NCBI GenBank assembly: GCA_050084985.1
Contig: JBITNC010000001.1
Coordinates: 58,218,001-58,282,000 of the forward strand
Source: Nageia nagi
Taxonomy: Eukaryota > Pinophyta
Length of the DNA: 64,000 nucleotides
Reading direction: 5' to 3'
Made by a program: the position numbers and the translations under genes. This document shows, one piece after another, positions 11,662 to 23,400 of this stretch; the first letter of the stretch is position 1, and every line of letters begins with the position of its first letter. The notes under the pieces are model-generated. The model was not told where the DNA came from. It searched no databases and saw only the letters and a list, made by a program, of their open reading frames with translations.

Positions 11662-12831
11662 ATGGATCCTCTGTCAGAAATCCCCAACAAAACATACAAG
11701 AGAAAATGGGGGAAAGGCCAACCTACGATCATGGATGGCGATAATACCATTAAGAGGAAGAAACCATCAAACGAGGAGGGGAAAAAACCAAGCCAGAAGC
11801 TGTTAGTTATCAGTATAGAGAATGTTCTTGCAGATATCATTCACATAGACAACTTAGAGGAAGATTATGGTGAAGAATGCTTGGAAGCAGCAGACTACAT
11901 CATCTTTTCTCATCCCCATGCTCTTGAATTCCTCAACAAGTGCATGGAGTTTTTTCATGTTGTGCTGTGGTCTGAGAAGCCCAAGAAAATAAATGACGTG
12001 ACTCTGGAGAGTATTGTTAACGATGAGAAGAGATGTGATGAGATCGATACATATTCCCTTGGGGATTGCACTGTGGTGAAGGAGTTGAGGAATGGGAGCA
12101 CATTGTCGACATGTTATAAGGATTTGAATAAGATATGGAACTGTTGTGAGGTTTTCGGTCCTAAGAATAGTTTGCTGGTTGATTGTTCTCATGTTTCTGT
12201 GATGAAGAATCCTCAAGGGAATGTGATTACGCCTGTTCCTTTTCAGCACCAAGTGAAGGAGACTGAGCGTTTTCTGATGGGGCAGTTGTGGGTATATTTG
12301 GAAAGGTTGGTGAGTGTGGAAGATGTAACAGTATTTGTGAAAACATGGCCATTGGATAGTTCTCATGGAAATTTGAATTTGCGAGAAGCTTCTAAGGCTA
12401 GTGGAAAGTCTAGTTCACAATCACATGTGGTGAATATAAGTTGTCCCAATGATGAAAATGTTTGTGTTCAGGGTCGTGATCATGAGAAGCAGAGAATGGA
12501 GGATGTGGTAGCAGTTTCGGATGGGGATTTGCCAAAAAGTGGGAAGAGATCGATTGAGATGCAGGTGGAGGATGACCTCAAACTCAAGGGTAAGCATGGT
12601 GGGGATGTACCATTGGAGGACACTGATTTGGTGAAGGCCCTGGTTCAGAAGGTTACGAGTCTTAATCAAGCAAGGCTGGCTCGCGAAAAAGAAGTGCAGG
12701 AGAAGAATGGTGTTGTGGCATCCTTGAAGGAAACTTTGAGAAAACTAATGGGTGACTTGGAAAAGTTGAATCAGGGAGAAGAAGGGTGTGGAGAAGGAGA
12801 AGGAGGGTCTTTTGAAAAAGGTTGTGGATAG
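11662..12831 (+). pseudogene. Segment 1: NIF/FCP1-like HAD domain, catalytic aspartates lost
   Basis: Starting at ATG 11662 (389 codons before the first frame break). Residues 1-45 are Lys/Arg-rich, like a nuclear localisation region. Residues of about 47-225 follow the NIF domain pattern: 'KLLVISIENVLADI' sits where the DxDx(T/V) nucleophile motif belongs, 'FFHVVLWSEKPKKI' matches the strand with the WS/T motif, and 'NSLLVDCSHVSVMKNPQGN' matches the DD motif near the C-terminus. The two nucleophile-motif aspartates are Ser and Glu and the second Asp of DD is Cys, so phosphatase activity is not expected. This may be a pseudo-phosphatase or binding domain rather than recent decay. The last 40 residues start the coiled coil. 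Confidence 0.7.
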
Positions 12832-13663
12832 AGAATCTGAACTCAATCAAGTAAAAATGAAACATTCATGTGATACGAAGCAGAAGAATAGTGCATTGTG
12901 CTCTTTGGAGGAGACAATGAGGAGGGTGGTGGAGGAAAGGGATAGGCTTAGAGAGGAAAATGTAAACTTGAAACAGTGCAGGAAGGAGTGGAATAAGATT
13001 AAGGAGGAAAACACAAACTTGAAACAGTACAAGGAGGAGAGGGATAAACTTAAAGAGGAAATCACAAACTTAGAAAAGTACAAGGAGGAGAGGGATAAGC
13101 TTAAAGAAGGAAACACAAACTTGAAACAGTACAAGGAGGAGAGGGATAAACTTAAAGAGGAAATCACAAACTTGGAAAAGTACAAGGAGGAGAGGGATAA
13201 ACTTAAAGAGGAAATCACAAACTTGGAAAAATACAAGGAGGAGAGGGATAATCTTAAAGAGGAAAACACAAGCTTGAAACAGTACAAGGAGGAGAGGGAT
13301 AAACTTAAAGAGGAAATCACAAACTTGGAAAAGGACAAGGAGGAGAGGGATAAGCTTAAAGAGGAAAAAGCAAATTTTAAGCAGTACAAGGAGAACATGG
13401 AAAAGGCATTGACAAAGAAGAACAATGCTTTCAGTGCCCTTCAATTGGAACATAGTAAGGAGTTGGAACAAAGGAATGAGTTAATAAATTCCTTGAGAGA
13501 AACAATGCAACATAGGAGTGACATTGTGAGTTCACTGAAGGAAACTCTCCAACAAAAAACTGACCTGATTTGTTCCTTGCAAAGTACTCTCAAGACAGTG
13601 AATGATGCCTTTGAAAGACTGAGTCGTGAAAAGAGAGTATGGAGCAACAAAAAGAGGAATTAG
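12788..13663 (+). pseudogene. Segment 2: long coiled coil with 17-residue repeats
   Basis: This frame continues the coiled coil begun in segment 1; the two overlap by about 44 bases with a one-base shift. It is rich in Glu, Lys, Arg and Leu, with nine tandem 17-residue units of the type 'TNLKQYKEERDKLKEEI' (see 12962-13420). Less regular coil follows, with the recurrent phrase 'SLKETLQ/SLRETMQ'. Such regions usually mediate oligomerisation. It runs out of frame at 13663, where segment 3 takes over. Confidence 0.75.
12962..13420 (+). repeat. Coding minisatellite, 51 bp x 9
   Basis: Nine 51-bp units each encode 17 residues; two alternating types differ at a few positions (NLKQYKEERDKLKEE and NLEKYKEERDKLKEE). 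All units keep the same frame, which suggests expansion while the gene was still coding. The antisense strand also has long open frames here, which I treat as by-products. Confidence 0.9.
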
Positions 13664-14133
13664 TAAGTTGTTTGGTTCAAAAGGATAGGATTTTGCAAGA
13701 GAAAGATAAGTGTATCTCCTCTAGGAATGGAGATTCCAAGAAATTGCAGTATCATTTAGAAGACTCTGAGCAGAAACATGGCAAGGAAATTTCTGTCATA
13801 TTCAAGGCTACAACAGAGAAGGAAATGGCTGAACTTCGGTCTTCTTTGAAGGAACTATGGAAAATGGAAGCTAAAGATACAAAACAGGATTGCAGCATGG
13901 ACATGCCTGTAGTGCTTAAGGAAGCAAGTGATCCTGTTTCTTCCAAGAAGATATTGACAGTGAAGGGAAGGGAGGGTGCTATCAGTGGAGAAAACAAACT
14001 CATGGAGGGATTAAGAAACATGTCACAGAAACCTGAGCATGAGCAATGGTTTAGAAGACGTCGTAGCTGCAAGAGAAGGGACGCTATAGGTGCAGCTTCT
14101 TCTATCAAGTTTAGAGAAGATGAAAGGCTATAA
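13639..14133 (+). pseudogene. Segment 3: coiled-coil end and basic linker
   Basis: It overlaps segment 2 by 25 bases with a one-base frame change. It begins with more coil ('MEQQKEELVSCLVQKDRI') and then has a low-similarity linker ending in an arginine-rich patch ('WFRRRRSCKRRDAIG') that could be a nuclear signal. It stops at 14133. The next frame opens only after a TGA at about 14124, so the single-base change must lie within about ten bases in the 'gaaaggctata' stretch. Confidence 0.65.
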
Positions 14134-14608
14134 CACAAGAATCTCCTGAAGACCAGATCAATTTTAGTTCTCTCATTCACAGGGCAGCAGAGAGGACTCC
14201 TTCCCATAATATGAATACCTTTGACAATTCCAAAACATTTGATGATGGAATCAGGTCCTCAGATGGCGTGTTTGAGTGTTCTCGCAGCTACAATAAGGGT
14301 TTCCAAAAGTTGCAAGAGAAAGTTTCTGTATATCAGAAACGGAAACCCAGCTTAACATCTAGAAATGTTTTTGAAAGTTGTGAAATTGGTAACAGGTATG
14401 TTGATTCGGTTGACCTAGTGCATGGCAGTAACGAGCACAGAAAAGGATGTTATAGACAGCAGCCTGGTATGGATTTGGCATCATCTGATTGTAAGGAAAA
14501 TGGGGAACTGGAGCTGGGATGTCAAAAACCTGACTCCAGTGAAGATGAGTCCTTCAGCTGCCTAATATGTATGGAACCATGTGGACTGTCAGGGGAGCAT
14601 CAAATCTG
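14134..14608 (+). pseudogene. Segment 4: linker and first half of RING finger, end of exon 1
   Basis: The frame reads through a polar linker to 'SFSCLICMEPCGLSGEHQI', the first two zinc ligands (C-x2-C) of a RING finger. This resembles the RFWD3-type pattern 'C.IC.EPW..SGDH' by recall. The exon ends at 14608 with two bases of a split codon, followed by the donor GTATGTG. Reading on into the intron gives a short tail and a stop at 14657. Confidence 0.75.
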
Positions 14609-15728
14609 GTATGTGTCTGAAAATGAAATAGTTAACTTTTCATGTGGGATTGCATAAAGTTTCTTTTGGCAAGGACCATTCATTTACTGCATAAATGTTT
14701 AACAATTGTTTTCTTTAAGATTTGTTTACAATTTTTTCAGGAAGTTCTTTTGGTAGGAAGAACTATTGAAATCCAAAAAGATTAAAAAAGATATTACCTG
14801 TGTACATTCTGCATACTTTACTGTTCCCAATTTTACTAAATCTAGTAGACCAAACATTTGCATAGGATAGTATTCAATGTTCACTCCATTGTACAGAGTG
14901 GTACTTATATGACCAGTTTAACAACTATAACAAAGTTGGTCCTGATTTACTATCATAATCATGAATAATCAACATATTTGACTAAAAGCTACATATTATC
15001 ATTCAAATCCCAATCGGTAATGAGTTGCGAAATTTAAAATAAAGTTCATATACCTATATTAGTAAAAATTTACTTGTTATGACTTACCCTCTCTTTATAT
15101 CTTTAGATCAATGTTTGTCTATTCACTTTATCCTTAACCATGAAATAAATATGATTTTTCATTGCAAGACTGCTTATGATTATAAATTATTTCCAAATAC
15201 TTTTTTTGTAAGTTTTCTTACTTCACTGTAGCTATGTAGTAAAACTGTAAAACAAGTTCAAAATGTGCTTGTTTAGTGTGCTTTATATTCCTGTGTTTTA
15301 CGTGCTTCTAAATATTCCTCACTACTAACCTTGTTCATTATATTTGTAACCCTCCTTAACACTATTTCCCTAGTTTTAAAGGGTTTTACCATATTTGTTG
15401 GTGATCTCATTCGTTGCAGTTCAATATCAATAATTACACAAATGGTTGTGCACTTCAGATTATATAATTGAACTAAAACCTTGTTTTGCTGCCATAGTGA
15501 CTATTTTGTACTTTTCTATAGCTGCAATTTTGATTCCATTATTACTATTTATAACGATTCTTACACTCACTACACTTACTTCCATTCAAGCTGTAGATTA
15601 ACTAATAAAATAAAGCAATCAACTTCAATTCTTGTTTGATCTGATAGAGACTACATTGATATAAGGTTACATTGACGATATTTAAAGAAAACTATTTAGA
15701 AGACTGAATTTTTAACATGGCAATGCAG

Positions 15729-15807
15729 CTCTCTTGCTTGTGGGCACTTGTTTGGCAAATGCTGCATTAGGGATATGCTTCAACAATGCCGCAGGAACTC
15801 TCGCAAG
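15729..15807 (+). pseudogene. Exon 2: RING finger middle
   Basis: Preceded by 'caatgcag' and followed by 'gtaatttt'. Joined in phase after exon 1 it gives 'CSLACGHLFGKCCIRDML', then 'QQCRRNSRK'. The first Cys is made from the codon split by intron 1. The C-x-H-x(3)-C arrangement matches the central ligands of RFWD3-like RING fingers ('CGHLFG..CI' by recall). Recovery of the motif in phase across the junction is strong support for the exon. Confidence 0.8.
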
Positions 15808-15922
15808 GTAATTTTGGAATATTTTTAACAACTTTTTCATGCTCTCTATCTCTATTCTATCTCTACTTTGATGTTGAGAGAATATTAATTGAACACTAAA
15901 TGTTATGAATACTTTAATGCAG

Positions 15923-16010
15923 TGCCCGATATGTAGAAAGGGCTGCTAAATTAAGTGACATCAAAGAACTGAAGTGACAAATAGATGTTGCTGATGAACA
16001 GATTGACCAG
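15923..16010 (+). pseudogene. Exon 3: RING C-terminal ligands, then frameshift and stop
   Basis: Preceded by 'tttaatgcag' and followed by 'gttagttgat'. It opens with 'CPICRK', the last two zinc ligands. The exon is 88 nt where 87 would keep frame. After a one-base slip it reads 'AAKLSDIKELK', a stop, then 'QIDVADEQIDQ', corresponding to the helix after the RING in RFWD3-like proteins. No following WD-repeat or coil exon was recognised downstream. Confidence 0.75.
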
Positions 16011-18129
16011 GTTAGTTGATCTTATTCCCTTGTACTTCTCCATCAAGTAGTTGTTAAAGTTACTCTTTGAGCTGGACATTAGCCTCCAAAGTTGGGAGAT
16101 GTTTCAAATTTTTAAGTTCTTTGAACACATGCAAGTCTAGTGTTATGTAGTCCTAGGCAAAATCGTTATAGAGGTTCTCTAAGCAGTAACTTCAATATGC
16201 AGAGAATGTTTTCTGGCATGCCACACTAGTTATTGGCATATCTCTAATAGAGCAAACTGATGTTTTAGAAGGGAATGAATAAGCCGAGGGTTGAAAATAA
16301 ATCCTCGATACAGTAGTGATAAATACCAAACCACCATAAATCAAGAAAACCACATTGTTCTTTTAAAAAAAATTCACTTCTACAATATAGTTTAGTAAAC
16401 TAGAGAAACAAACACAGGTATCACAATCAGATAAACTGATGTCATATTCTACGAATTAGTGCATACCTATACTGCAAAATTTGGAGTTGGTTGCTAAATG
16501 ACACACATGATTTTAGTAGCTAACATTCATCAATTGACAATTGTTTTCAACTATATTAGCTAATAGAAACTGAATTTAGTCAATACAGTAAAACACTTAG
16601 TTGTACATTTTGTCTAGCTTTGCTTGTGTTGAAGTTTCAGCCTGTAATGGATGAATTGTACTCATAATATAATTTTCATATTTCAAAATTTCAAATAGAT
16701 GTAAAAAATTATGCATGCACTTACTGATAAAGATTGTGTGAGTTCACTGCAGGGAAATAGACACAGCAGATCACATGAAAATGGATTGATTACGGTTGGG
16801 TTGTGATATATGCAAAAGAGGTCTGAGGAGAATAATATTCAATTCTGTGTGACGTGCAATTTGGAGCATAGTATTTCTTGTATTATAATGCCACCATTGT
16901 TTGCAGGATTATGTTAAGTTTTCAAGTGGAGATGGCTAGAATTTCATGCTCCACGGAATTCATAACTTAATGGTAATTGTTCAGTTTGAGACATAAGCAA
17001 TTACTTGGATATGATTTTTCCATTACACAGTCACATTTCAAATTTTTAAATGATATTTGTGGTTTTTCAAGTAACAAACAAGTTGACACTTTGACATCAA
17101 ATAATGATAGCACGACTTTCACCGTTTGGTACGGCATATTTGATTTGCTATTGTATTTTTAACTTGAATAACAAGATCTAAATAATCTACGTATTCTGCA
17201 TTTTATAGATAAAGGACCAGGATCAGAGCTTATCAGTTAGTGTGAATTATCTACCCATGTATCTAAATAATTCTAATATCTAAGTAATGTAAGATGAACA
17301 TGTCTATGCATATTACATCACTAAAGATATTTTTCTATTTTTGAAAATTAGAGAGTGCAAATATAATTAATAATATGATACTTGTACAAGATTTTAGACT
17401 TAATTGCAGGTTTATTACAAGTCTTACATTTGTGCTGTGAATCTAGATGTTAATTCATTAGAGAAATATTTATTGGTTATTTTGTATTTCAAACCTAATT
17501 GCTAACAGGACAAATCACATGTCTAGGAACTGCATCAGTGGTAGATATGCATTGTCTAATTTTCTAAAAGGTTTTGCTATATTTGAAGTAACTACTTATT
17601 ACTACATAATCACTCCACCTTAGAAATAAGAGCATGGAGAACTTCCAAGTAGAATAAAATTGCATTCATATCATTATTCTCCATTTTATCATCTTTGCAA
17701 AAAACGAATATCCAATGATTTTCCTTTGCAGACAAGTTCAACTTAATCAATTTTTTTTCTTTATTCACATTAGCCTGTTTAATTAATCTAGTTTTCTCCA
17801 AAACAAGTTCATAAGAGTCAAGTCAAGCTTCTCGACATCCTTCAACAATTTCGTTAAAGGTATTTAGAATTGAGGTATGTACTTACAATCAAGAAAGACT
17901 CTTGATATTGACCAAACAAGTGTAATAGAGCCATAACGACTCCATGGCTCAGCTTTACCATGGATTATCCATTGGTGATAAATATAAGTTTGATATCACC
18001 AGTAGTAATTGCCCCAAACATGAAAAGTTGACAACCATTAAACATTCATTTCAGTATTACCATGTTCCAACCCATGTTTGGTTTTATTTACTCAGTATTA
18101 TTCTTCCAATCAACCCAAAAGGCTTGAAT
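16011..18129. other. No supported gene; possible unrecognised 3' exons of the RING pseudogene
   Basis: AT-rich sequence with short frames only. I looked for continuation of the RING gene after exon 3 (donor at 16011) and found no convincing exon. The frame at 17801-17610 (minus) has no family resemblance I recognise. Confidence 0.5.
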
Positions 18130-20480
18130 GGAAGATGCTAAGATTGGAACTGACTTGAACAATGACATCCAGAATGGATATCAAGAAATCCTACAAAATT
18201 TCCAAAAACAGTAACTCAAGAAATCCACAACGATCTAGAAAGACCAGTTACTGAGGAAGAAATTAGAAGAAAACAAGTGATTGAAATGTATAGGGACAAA
18301 GCTACAGGTACTGATGGTTTTTCCAGCAAGCTTCTTTCAGTTTTGTTGGGATATAGTTGGCAAGGATCTATGTTCAACAGTCTTGGAATCCTTAAAAAAG
18401 AATAAGCTACTAAAATCCTAGAATACAACATTTCTTGCTTTAATTCCAAAAGTCTAGAATGCCAATCAATTCAAAGATTTCAGACCCATAAATTTGTGCT
18501 ATGTGATATATAAAACCGTAACCAAACTGATGGCAAAAGAATGCAATCTCACATTCATCATCTTATTTCTAGAGAGCAATATGGATTTGTTCCAGGTAGA
18601 TAGATCACAGATGACTTTATTACTATGCATGAAACCCTACACTCAATCAATACAATAGAAGAAGCTGCAATGGTGCTAAAATTTGACATGCAAAAAGCCT
18701 ACAACCATGTGAATTGGAAATTCCTTGCTTTGATTCTTCAAAAGATGGGCTTTAGTGAAAGGTGGTGACATTTGGTCTAGTTTGGCATTCCCACACCCAC
18801 TTTCTCTATTTTGATCAATGGAGAAGTTGTTGGTTTTTTTAATTCCAATAGGGACCTTAGACAAGGTGATCCTATATCACCCTTTCTCTTTATTTTGATG
18901 GCAAAAGCCCTAGGAAGAACATTCTTAATGAAAAAACAAATTCAGCAGATAAAAGGGATAAAACCAGCTAGGAATTGTGATAGCATTGCACACCACTAGT
19001 TTGTGGATGATACAATTTTAATAGGTAGAGCAACTTCTTTAGAAATATATCAGTTCATGGAAGTTTTGAAGCTCTATGAAAAGGCCACACACCAAAAAGT
19101 CAATTTTCAAAAGACCAAATCTTCTTTCTTTACTTAGGAATGCCAATCTTCATAGGAAAGGTTAAACAGATTATTCGGAAAAACATAATTCAAAACATAA
19201 AGAAAACATTAGCTGGATGGAAAGGATTAGTACTCAGCCATGCAGGCAAGCTTCAACTAATTGAAACAATTTTACAAAGCATACCAATTTACAGCTCACT
19301 AGTGTTTAAGAAGCTGGCAAATGTAGCAAAAGAGATTCATTCCATTTGTAGAAATTTTTCCTGGTCAGGCACAAAAAAGAAAAACGAACGTACTTTAGTA
19401 GCATGGGACGAAATCTGCAAAAGCAAAGAATATGGGGGATTAGGACTGAGAAGAATAAAAATCTTAAGTAAAGCCTTAAGAGCTAAGCTGGCATGGAAAC
19501 TATATGATGATTCTAAAGATGACTGCATAAACGTTCTCAAAGCAAAATACATTGAGAAGACTAACCCTTTTATTAGAAGGATGAATATTCCCACAGAGTC
19601 AGCCTTTTGGAATGGATTAGTATCAATTAAGAGTATCCTTGTCCAAAATACTCTATAGAGTATCAAAAATGGTGTAAAATTCTTTTTCTGGGAAGATTGT
19701 TGACTCTAAATAAAACCATTAATATCCTACCCAGAAATCCAGAGAGAAGCTAAATGGGTAATGAATTGGCAAAGGATTAGAGGTTGTGACTATACAAGGG
19801 GAACTAATAATCCTAAAACATGGTTTATCAAAAAGCCCCCTAATTAGAAGTGTTAAGAAAAGAGATAGTAGCTATACCGACCGGACAAACACGAGGAAAC
19901 TCATGTTTGTACATCTCCAAAGATGGTTTATTTAGAGCGAAGGTAGTAATAGCCTGGCTAAATGAGCACAAAATTAAACAAGCAGTAAACGAGAATGGAT
20001 AAGAAATCTGATCCCAAAAATATCTTTTTTCATATGGACAGTGGCTCATAAAGCAAATTTCACCCTAGACAAATTACAGAGAAGGGAATTTCAGCTAGCT
20101 AATAGCTGTGTCCTCTGTTTTTTTAAAGAAGAGACTCTTGACCATATCCTTATACATTGTGAATTTAGTGCAAATATTTGATCAAGAGTTTTTACATGTC
20201 TTCAGATGGCCTGGGTGATGCCAATGGACATCAGGTTCAAAAAACAAACTAATGAAATATTTATGGATGATTTTATTAGCACACACATGTTGGACAATTT
20301 AGAAGGAGAGAAATAGTAGAGTGTTTGAAAACACAAGATACTTCAGCAAAGGTGATGAGGAAAATAAAAAATGGTTTCTTAGAAAATTTTGTTCAATGTA
20401 CATTAAGAATTTCCTCACCAACAAACACAGTAGAGGAAGATATTACACAACATATCTATGATAATCTTAAATAATAATAC
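18130..20480 (+). pseudogene. L1-type LINE ORF2 remnant: reverse transcriptase and zf-RVT
   Basis: RT segments appear in order. The fingers region is at about 18220-18320 ('ERPVTEEEIRRKQVIEMYRDKATGTDGF'-like, broken). The first catalytic motif is at about 18680 ('LKFDMQKAYNHVNW'). 'DLRQGDPISPFLFI' lies at about 18850-18890. The active site is FVDD at 19000-19011, directly after an in-frame TAG. The RT thumb and connection run 19140-19658 ('LAGWKGLVLSHAGKLQLIE'). A zinc-binding zf-RVT relic is at about 20040-20170 ('LQRREFQLANSCVLCFFKEE', then 'DHILIHCEF'). No endonuclease domain or poly-A tail was identified. Stops and shifts are frequent. Confidence 0.9.
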
Positions 20481-23400
20481 CATCATCAATTCGGCCCTGA
20501 ACTCCAGATCCCATATCAATAGGGTGGTGAGCTGATGGATGATCATAGAACAAAGGCGTGGTGTTTTAATGGTCATTATGAATGAACATGCCAAGTACAG
20601 ATTTTCCAGATCCTTTACTATTATCCGATGGCAAGTGAAGATTTACGTGCAAAGAAGCATAATTCTGAGGTACGTGAGAGGGTGCCTCCTTAACTTAGTT
20701 GCTTTTGAACCCATTCGGTAGTATAGCCACCACTTTCAAATGCTTCAGACAATCTGCAAATATGGGAGGTAATATTCTTCAGGTAGAGCCTGATGAATGT
20801 CAACAAATCGAATATAATGTAGCACAGTTAGCACTGTTGGAAATGGTCTCAAACAATTCCTGAAATCTCGTAGGGGCTAGCTGAAGTATCACGCCCACTG
20901 AAGCGCGCTCGAGAGGCACAAAGAGCCCAAGGAACAGACCATAATATCAGGATGCATTAGTATATATGGTGACACTGATTCTGTCTTATGTTTTTGCTGA
21001 AAACAATATTGCTCTATCTATGGCGTCTCTAAGCCATTATGTATTCCTTTTTGTGTTTCTTTTCATGGTTTCATCTAGGGGGTTTAAGCCAATCTGCAAT
21101 ATCACATACTATGATACAGGTCTGATTATTGATCTTTCTGAGAACAAGTTGTATGTACTTATGATGTCTTAAAACCATTAAGCAGCTCTTTGTGGTTCTT
21201 TTATGGATCCACTATGGGGTCAAACCCTGTTATGATTCGGTCCATACTCTATGTTGTCGTATCTTGCTAGATTAGCATATGCATATCCTGTATATCTATG
21301 GTAAAGTTGTCTCCATTCACAGAGATATTCTGAAAAGGTTATTATGGGATCCTTATAATCCCTTCTAATATAAATTCAAGTCTCACACACAACAAAATAA
21401 AGAATGGATGTCAAGCTACCATCCTCAATCATGTGTGGAAAATTAAATGCTATGCTATGCTTAATGAATTTATTATGCATTTTTGGTAATGTAAATTAAT
21501 TGATTTAGTTGTGCAAGTTTTCAAGGATTAAAACAAGTGTTTGGCATATGCTGCTTGCAATTAGCAGGAGTGATACGTCAAAGCCAAGCATAATCCTTTC
21601 TCAATCTTTTTTTTGCTAAAGAGGTCGTAAATATATACAGAAAATAAGAATTTTATCTTTGTGTTTAATATTTTCAGTTCATAGGTATTAAACATCCTAT
21701 AAATTCCCTTTAAAAAAGAAACTTAAAAATCCAAAAATGCTCGTGCTTTATAAGGATGGTGTAACCTAATCTTCTAAGGAGCATTTCAACTGTTCATTAC
21801 AACAAGACAACCGTCTATTAGAACAAGACAACATGCTAAAGCATCATAGAGAGTTAATATTTCGGTTATATGTATGTGAAAATAGGTTTATTTTTAGATT
21901 TATATTAAAATAAATTATATAAATATTAATTATGAGCATTAAAATAGTTTATATTATGGATGAAGTAATGATTTTATTTTGTTGTTGTTGTTGTTTAAAA
22001 ATTGTTATTTTTACTTTACTTGTTATGATTGAAGGATATATCTTCCATAAAATCAAAGAGTAATAATTTTTTTTAATTGGAAAATTGATATTTTACATGT
22101 GACATGTGACATAATTATCATGATCAAGGGATATCTAAGTCAATTGAGACATGCACTTGACCTTGTCTACATTTGCTATCATTTAATTTGAGATTTGTAC
22201 TCCAAATTCGCTAACCAACTAGACACCCAAAGTAACATCGAGTCCACATAAAAGATATTGGATGCAAAAAATGTGCATACAAATGTACTCGTTGTACGAC
22301 ACTTGGACATACATGCAAAAAGCCCATCAACTAATAAATCATGAAAGTATATATCATAGTAAAGAAATCAAGAAAAAAAAAGTGGGGGTATTACTGTAAT
22401 TTTGAAAACTTTCAAGGGTTTTTTTGTAATATTCAAAGATTGAGGGGTATCTTCGTAATTTCATGAACTTATAAGGGCATTTACATAAGTTTCCTTATTA
22501 TTAATTAAGTAAAATCAATTTTTAATATCTACAAATTAGTGAACTCGAATCTTTTTTTTTTTAAACTAACCCTGGGTTTGTTGAGCAATTGCATTTTCTT
22601 TTTAATTGTAGTATTTTTCTATAAAATTAGAAAATTTTATTGCTTTGAAGTTATTGAAAAATCAAAGAATTTTTATTTTGTGAAAAAATATTTTTGCATA
22701 AAATCCTAGATTTTGAAGGTTATTTTGTTTAATTTGGTGAGATTTTGCATTAAATTTTTTTATCCAATTCATATATATTCATAATTGAAAAATATTTGTA
22801 TTTTTGCTTGGTTTACAACTGCATATTTTGTTGAATTTTGTAAAAAAAATTAACTTTGCATTTTTAGATCTTGTGTTCTTATGAAATCGTGAATATATCA
22901 TGGATAAAAAAAATTGTTTTGATGGATTATGGAAGATATTGTGTGTCGTACTCATAATACCATATTGCATATTATGTAATGTACTTATAATACATTGTAT
23001 GTTGTGTGCTACAGTCATAAATTGTATGTTGTATATCATGCATTGCATTATATGTTATATTTGAAGATTATGATCTAACACAAGTATAGGGAAAAGTATT
23101 TAAAGTTGAGGCCATTTCAAGAATGGATAAAAGAGATGTTAAAAATGTTAGTCCCTCAAAATCAACAAAGATTTCATGCAACGATAAACAACGTGAGCTA
23201 TGTGTTGATGCATTGATTAATATAAAAAAAATTAGATACCAAATGTGCAAGCAAGTAAATATTCAATCAATTTCTAAATATGAAAGTGAAAATTCGTAAA
23301 TAAAAAAAAAGAATAAAGTATAGAAAAAGCTTATAACAATGATGATTATAATGAAGAATAATTAGTAGGTGTTGAAGAACAAGATAACAAAAAAAAAAAC

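Larger units (their letters stand above)
11662..16010 (+). pseudogene. NIF/FCP1-like phosphatase domain + coiled coil + RING finger gene, frameshifted
   Basis: This is the only non-transposon gene seen. The first exon (11662-14608) encodes a basic N-terminus, a NIF/FCP1-type HAD domain, a long charged coiled coil, a basic segment and the first half of a RING finger. Exon 2 (15729-15807) and exon 3 (15923-16010) complete the RING. Intron 1 (14609-15728) and intron 2 (15808-15922) both have GT...AG ends, and the codon split over intron 1 restores a RING cysteine. Exon 1 needs three single-base frame changes (near 12780, 13630 and 14124-14133), and exon 3 has one more plus a stop. I therefore call it a pseudogene, although clustered base-calling errors could mimic this. 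Exons beyond 16010 were not found. Known families: NIF phosphatases act on the Pol II CTD or other phosphoproteins; RING proteins are usually E3 ubiquitin ligases. Confidence 0.75.

Noticed and set aside
12962-13420. Regular repeats that might suggest a CRISPR-like array
   Set aside because: Units are contiguous coding repeats without unique spacers, and the host is a plant.
12847-13471. Long antisense frames of 133-192 codons over the coiled coil
   Set aside because: They mirror the 51-bp repeats and have no family resemblance; stop-free antisense is expected for this codon use.
16740-16900. Possible fourth exon of the RING gene after 'ctgcag' near 16752
   Set aside because: No coiled-coil or WD-repeat similarity and no supported donor.
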